Part shown: piece after piece, positions 6,472-7,711 of the stretch | How positions within the stretch are numbered: position 1 is the first letter of the stretch | How the letters are laid out: every line of letters starts with the position of its first letter | Assembly: GCA_036380435.1 (NCBI GenBank) | Contig: DASVES010000461.1 | Location: 1 to 7,711, forward strand | Source of the DNA: DASQDT01 sp036380435 | GTDB taxonomy: Bacteria > Acidobacteriota > Blastocatellia > Pyrinomonadales > Pyrinomonadaceae | Reading direction: 5' to 3' | Length of the DNA stretch: 7,711 nt | Translations under genes and position numbers: made by a program | The notes under the pieces: generated by a model | What the model was told of the DNA's origin: nothing | The model's input: the letters and a program-made list of their open reading frames with translations, nothing else | Databases searched by the model: none

Positions 6472-7572
6472 ATGAAACGGGCTGCCTGTTTTCTATCCGG
6501 CACGGTCGTCGTGGCCGCCACCTTTGTCGTCCCCGGCGTCGCGGCCGGCGCCACCCGCGCGAAGTACGTCACGCCCGCCGTCGCCACCCAAGCCAACCGC
6601 AACTCCATCGGCGGGATGGTGATGGGGCCGGACCGCCGCCCGTTGGCCGACGTGTACGTCGAGCTGGCGAGCGAGTACAACTCCCAGATAGGCCCGCGAC
6701 AGAGGACGAACTCCTCCGGCCGCTACCACTTCAGCAATCTCCCCGAGGGGCGCTACAAAGTTCGCGTGCTCTCCGCCGCTTCAGACTTCGAAGAGCAGAC
6801 GCAGGAAGTGGTCATCCAGAACGCCGTCCGCCAGCTCCCCGGCGGCGGCACCTTCGTCTCCGGCTTCGAGTCCGCCCAGTTGGACATCACCATGCGACTC
6901 AGGAGGCCGCGCAGCGGCGAGGCCCCGAAGAACGCCCCCGGCACGATCTTCGCCCAGGTGGCGCCTGAAGGGGCGAAGCGCGCCTACGAACAGGCCGTCG
7001 CCGACCTCGACGTGAAGAAGGACGACGCGGCTGGCCTCGCCGGGCTGAAGAAGGCCGTCGAGATGTTCCCGACTTACTACGACGCGCTCCTGCGTCTGGG
7101 GACGGAGCATCTGAGGCGGCAGACGTACACGGAAGCGCTCGCCGCGCTCAACAAGGCCGTCGAGGTCAATCCGCGCGGCTACGCCGGCCTGTACGGCCTC
7201 GGCGTCGCCCAGCACTACCTGCGGCAGCGAGCCGCCGCCGCCGAGACCTTCCGCCGCGCCGTCAACCTCAACCCCGGCTCGGTCAACGCGCAAATCTGGC
7301 TGGGCATCGCGCTCCGACTCAACGGACAGTTCGCCCCCGCCGAGGCGGCGCTCAAGCGTGCGCGCGAACTCGGCGGCGGCGGCCCCGTGCCCGAAGTCCA
7401 CTGGCAGCTCTCCCTCCTCTTCCACCAGCAGCGGCGCTACAACGACGCGGCCAACGAACTCGAACTGTTCCTCAAGGCGTCGCCCGACGCGCGCGACGCC
7501 GCGCAGATCGGAAATCTCATCCGCCAGTTCCGCGAACAGGCGCGAGCCACCAAAGCCAAATTCACGCCATGA
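6472..7572 (+). CDS. Exported carboxypeptidase-regulatory-like + TPR protein (paralogue 2)
   Basis: A 366-residue protein with the same design as the gene at 5292. The signal peptide starts MKRAACFLSGTVVVAATF and is probably cleaved near VAAGA (residues 23-27); C6 is inside the hydrophobic core and is not a lipobox. Residues 45-143 form a carboxypeptidase-regulatory-like beta-sandwich (SIGGMVMGPDRRPLADVYVE, TNSSGRYHFSNLPEGRYKVR). A linker with APGTIFAQVAPEG (155-167) parallels PPGTISAAEVDPD in the neighbour. Five TPR-like units follow at about 167-200, 201-234, 235-268, 269-302 and 306-338, for example TEALAALNKAVEVNP and AAAAETFRRAVNLNP. No catalytic motif is seen. A role as a periplasmic or surface-exposed protein-binding scaffold is inferred from export plus TPRs. 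It stands 154 bases after the neighbour with its own promoter candidate. Function and partner are unknown. Confidence 0.88.
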   Translation: MKRAACFLSGTVVVAATFVVPGVAAGATRAKYVTPAVATQANRNSIGGMVMGPDRRPLADVYVELASEYNSQIGPRQRTNSSGRYHFSNLPEGRYKVRVLSAASDFEEQTQEVVIQNAVRQLPGGGTFVSGFESAQLDITMRLRRPRSGEAPKNAPGTIFAQVAPEGAKRAYEQAVADLDVKKDDAAGLAGLKKAVEMFPTYYDALLRLGTEHLRRQTYTEALAALNKAVEVNPRGYAGLYGLGVAQHYLRQRAAAAETFRRAVNLNPGSVNAQIWLGIALRLNGQFAPAEAALKRARELGGGGPVPEVHWQLSLLFHQQRRYNDAANELELFLKASPDARDAAQIGNLIRQFREQARATKAKFTP

Positions 7573-7612
7573 ATCTTTGAGCCTCCGGCGCAAGGCGACG
7601 CTGTGACGGGGC

Positions 7613-7711
7613 ATGACGACGAAGCGGGTTCGAGACCAGTCCGCAAGCCACTTGGCTGACATCATGGAGGCGGGCCGCGGCGCGCCGGCTCAAGACCCGA
7701 TGCCTGAGCCG
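7613..7711 (+). CDS. Possible start of a downstream gene (3' truncated, unidentified)
   Basis: An ATG at 7613 opens a frame that runs 33 codons to the window end without a stop, beginning MTTKRVRDQSASHLADIMEA. The only ribosome-site-like sequence is ACGGGG just upstream, which is poor, and I do not recognise the peptide. It lies 40 bases after the preceding stop on the same strand. In GC-rich DNA an open frame of this length is weak evidence; the stretch 7573-7711 may simply be non-coding. Confidence 0.28.
   Translation, partial: MTTKRVRDQSASHLADIMEAGRGAPAQDPMPEP

Noticed and set aside
7630..7640. GGTTCGAGACC, resembling a tRNA T-loop
   Set aside because: The flanking bases do not form a five-pair T-stem, and no D-arm, anticodon arm or acceptor stem can be found upstream.
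6781..7665. A 294-codon - strand open frame opposite the second TPR gene
   Set aside because: Same antisense-shadow composition; the + strand TPR protein explains the sequence.

Overview
The window is GC-rich (strong C/G preference at third codon positions) and every convincing gene lies on the + strand. The gene content points to an Acidobacteriota genome: a large Oar-type TonB-dependent outer-membrane protein with an N-terminal carboxypeptidase-regulatory-like domain, followed by secreted proteins that join the same kind of domain to TPR repeats, beside a PrkA/YhbH stress kinase pair. Phylum is inferred from family content only; the class cannot be fixed from sequence reading.

Layout. (1) 2-277: last 91 residues of a PrkA-family serine protein kinase, cut by the window edge. 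(2) 377-1564: a complete YhbH/YeaH (DUF444) protein with a VWA-like MIDAS motif; a strong GC hairpin (317-351) sits between it and prkA. (3) 1565-2031: about 470 bases with no convincing gene, probably the end of the prkA-yhbH transcript and a long leader for the next gene. (4) 2032-5139: Oar-like TonB-dependent receptor with an excellent ribosome binding site, closed by a textbook intrinsic terminator (5170-5221). (5) 5292-6317 and 6472-7572: two paralogous exported proteins, each signal peptide + carboxypeptidase-regulatory-like beta-sandwich + about five TPRs. Each has its own extended -10 promoter candidate; the first sits so that transcription would begin at the start codon (leaderless mRNA). 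(6) 7613-7711: a possible start of another gene running off the end, weakly supported.

How they may work together. PrkA and YhbH are a known conserved pair, usually with SpoVR, in stress or stationary-phase signalling; SpoVR is not the next gene here. The Oar-like receptor and the two exported TPR proteins look like a separate module: an outer-membrane channel plus two envelope proteins sharing its N-terminal domain type. A joint function is inference from adjacency and domain sharing; the strong terminator and separate promoters show it is not one simple operon. No RNA genes, CRISPR, insertion sequences or attachment sites were found.
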